The notes under the pieces: model-generated
Databases searched by the model: none
What the model was told of the DNA's origin: nothing
Seen by the model: the letters and a program-made list of their open reading frames with translations, nothing else
Assembly: GCA_001797815.1 (NCBI GenBank)
Contig: MGQK01000060.1
Coordinates: 62,895 to 69,363 of the forward strand
Length of the DNA: 6,469 nucleotides
Origin: Deltaproteobacteria bacterium RBG_13_61_14
GTDB lineage: Bacteria; RBG-13-61-14
Direction of reading: 5' to 3'
In this document: piece after piece, positions 5,586-6,469 of the stretch
How the letters are laid out: every line of letters starts with the position of its first letter
Numbering within the stretch: the stretch's first letter is position 1
Program-made: the position numbers and the translations under genes

Positions 5586-6469
5586 TTGCTGAAGCTGAAG
5601 ATCTTGGCCGTTGACGACAGCCCCACGGTGACCGAAATGGTTCGGGACGCCTTTGAGGCCGAGGGGTATCGGGTGTTCACGGCCGGGGAGGGAGCCGCGG
5701 CGCTTTCCCTGGCGCTGGCCGAGAACCCGGACCTGATCATCGCGGATATCGCCATGCCCGGGCTGGACGGCTGGGAGCTGTGCAGCCAGATCCGCAACAA
5801 CCCCTTCACTTCCTTTATCCCCTTCATCTTCCTGACCGCCAAGACCGAGGCCCCGGACCGGATCCGCGGCTTGCAGATGGGCGCGGACGATTATTTGACC
5901 AAGCCCTTTGCCATGGACGAACTGAAGGCGCGGGTCAAGATGATTTTCCAGCGCATGCTCAAGACCCAGGAGGCGGTCCTGCTCCGCCAGAAGAAGTCCC
6001 TCTCCGGCACCACCCGCGACCTGGGGCTTTCCGACCTGATCCAGATGTTCGCCGCCAACCAGAAAACCGGGCTCCTCAAGATCAGCCGGCTGGGCAAACC
6101 CACCGGCCGGATCGCCTTCTCGGCCGGCCGGGTCATCCGGGTCGAGGTGGGCGCGGCCCGGGGGCCCAAGGCGCTGGTCCGCCTCCTGGACTGGCCCGAC
6201 GCCCAGTTCGAGGTGGAGCCGCTGATCGAGCTGGACCGGGACGAAAGGTTCGCCGACAAGCCGGAGGCGCTGCTCATCGAGGGCGCCCGCCAGCTCGATG
6301 AGCTGCACCTCTTGGAGAAGGACTTTCCCCTGGCCGGCAAGAGCCTGCGGGTTCTGTCCGGGCGCCGGCCTCCGGGAAGCGAGCTGTCCCCCCGCGAGGC
6401 CGAGGTCCTGGAGCGGGTGGAGCAAAACCGGAGCTTCCTGGACGTGCTGGACAAGCTTCCTTATCCAGA
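5586..6469 (+). CDS. Response regulator with receiver and DUF4388 (PATAN) domain (3'-partial)
   Basis: 294 codons are visible with no stop before the right edge. An N-terminal receiver (about 1-123) carries Asp10-Asp11, phospho-acceptor Asp54 in IIADIAMP, Thr84 in FLTAK, GADDYL and Lys106 in TKPF, and keeps the canonical GLDGWEL, unlike the three receivers upstream. A linker leads to a DUF4388/PATAN-type domain (about 138-212): LGLSDLIQMFAANQKTGLLKI, then GRIAFSAGRVIRVEVG and KALVRLLDWPDAQFEVEP. A helical region with LSPREAEVLERV (267-278) is common in the C-terminal part of these proteins. PATAN domains are known as protein-interaction outputs of response regulators in cyanobacteria and delta-lineage bacteria, including regulators of motility. 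The target here is unknown. The TTG start is fixed by an SD 5 bases upstream and an in-frame stop at 5571. It has its own predicted promoter, so it need not belong to the kinase operon. Confidence 0.92.
   Translation, partial: MLKLKILAVDDSPTVTEMVRDAFEAEGYRVFTAGEGAAALSLALAENPDLIIADIAMPGLDGWELCSQIRNNPFTSFIPFIFLTAKTEAPDRIRGLQMGADDYLTKPFAMDELKARVKMIFQRMLKTQEAVLLRQKKSLSGTTRDLGLSDLIQMFAANQKTGLLKISRLGKPTGRIAFSAGRVIRVEVGAARGPKALVRLLDWPDAQFEVEPLIELDRDERFADKPEALLIEGARQLDELHLLEKDFPLAGKSLRVLSGRRPPGSELSPREAEVLERVEQNRSFLDVLDKLPYP

Noticed and set aside
5469-6425. Minus-strand open frame of 318 codons opposite the receiver-DUF4388 gene
   Set aside because: The + strand frame encodes an intact receiver and PATAN-type domain; the antisense product has no recognisable feature.

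Overview
This window (about 60% G+C, all genes on the + strand) comes from a bacterium rich in two-component signalling. The set of a membrane histidine kinase with a multi-helix membrane region and GAF domain, several stand-alone receivers, and a receiver-DUF4388 (PATAN) protein fits Desulfobacterota (former Deltaproteobacteria) or a similar environmental lineage. This placement is inferred from gene style and not proven. Two of the six genes appear to start with TTG, each behind a good Shine-Dalgarno (SD) sequence.

Layout. (1) Positions 2-1903 hold a membrane histidine kinase whose N-terminus lies upstream of the window. (2) Twelve bases later begins the first of three short response regulators that are only a receiver domain (1916-2284, 2345-2716, 3280-3651). 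They are clear paralogues of one another. (3) Between the second and third receivers sits a small ankyrin-repeat protein (2795-3241). Genes 1-5 are co-directional with gaps of 12-78 bases and are probably one operon. Two of the gaps and the receiver 3 stop codon carry GC-rich stem-loops that lack T-tracts. (4) After a 133-base gap with an AT-rich patch comes a secreted protein of about 530 residues (3785-5386). It looks like an alpha/alpha-toroid (six-hairpin) carbohydrate-active protein with a beta-rich C-terminus; its activity is not recognised. (5) A 199-base gap carries the best promoter in the window (extended -10, 5453-5480) and a leader of about 100 bases with a stem-loop. It precedes a receiver-DUF4388 response regulator (5586 onward) that runs off the right edge.

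How it may work. The kinase probably senses a membrane or cytosolic cue (membrane region plus GAF) and passes phosphate from His398 to one or more of the three receivers. None of these has an output domain, so they must act by protein-protein contact or as relay or sink steps. The ankyrin protein is a plausible docking partner. The secreted protein and the DUF4388 regulator appear to be separate transcription units. I see no mobile elements, CRISPR arrays, or tRNA or rRNA genes.
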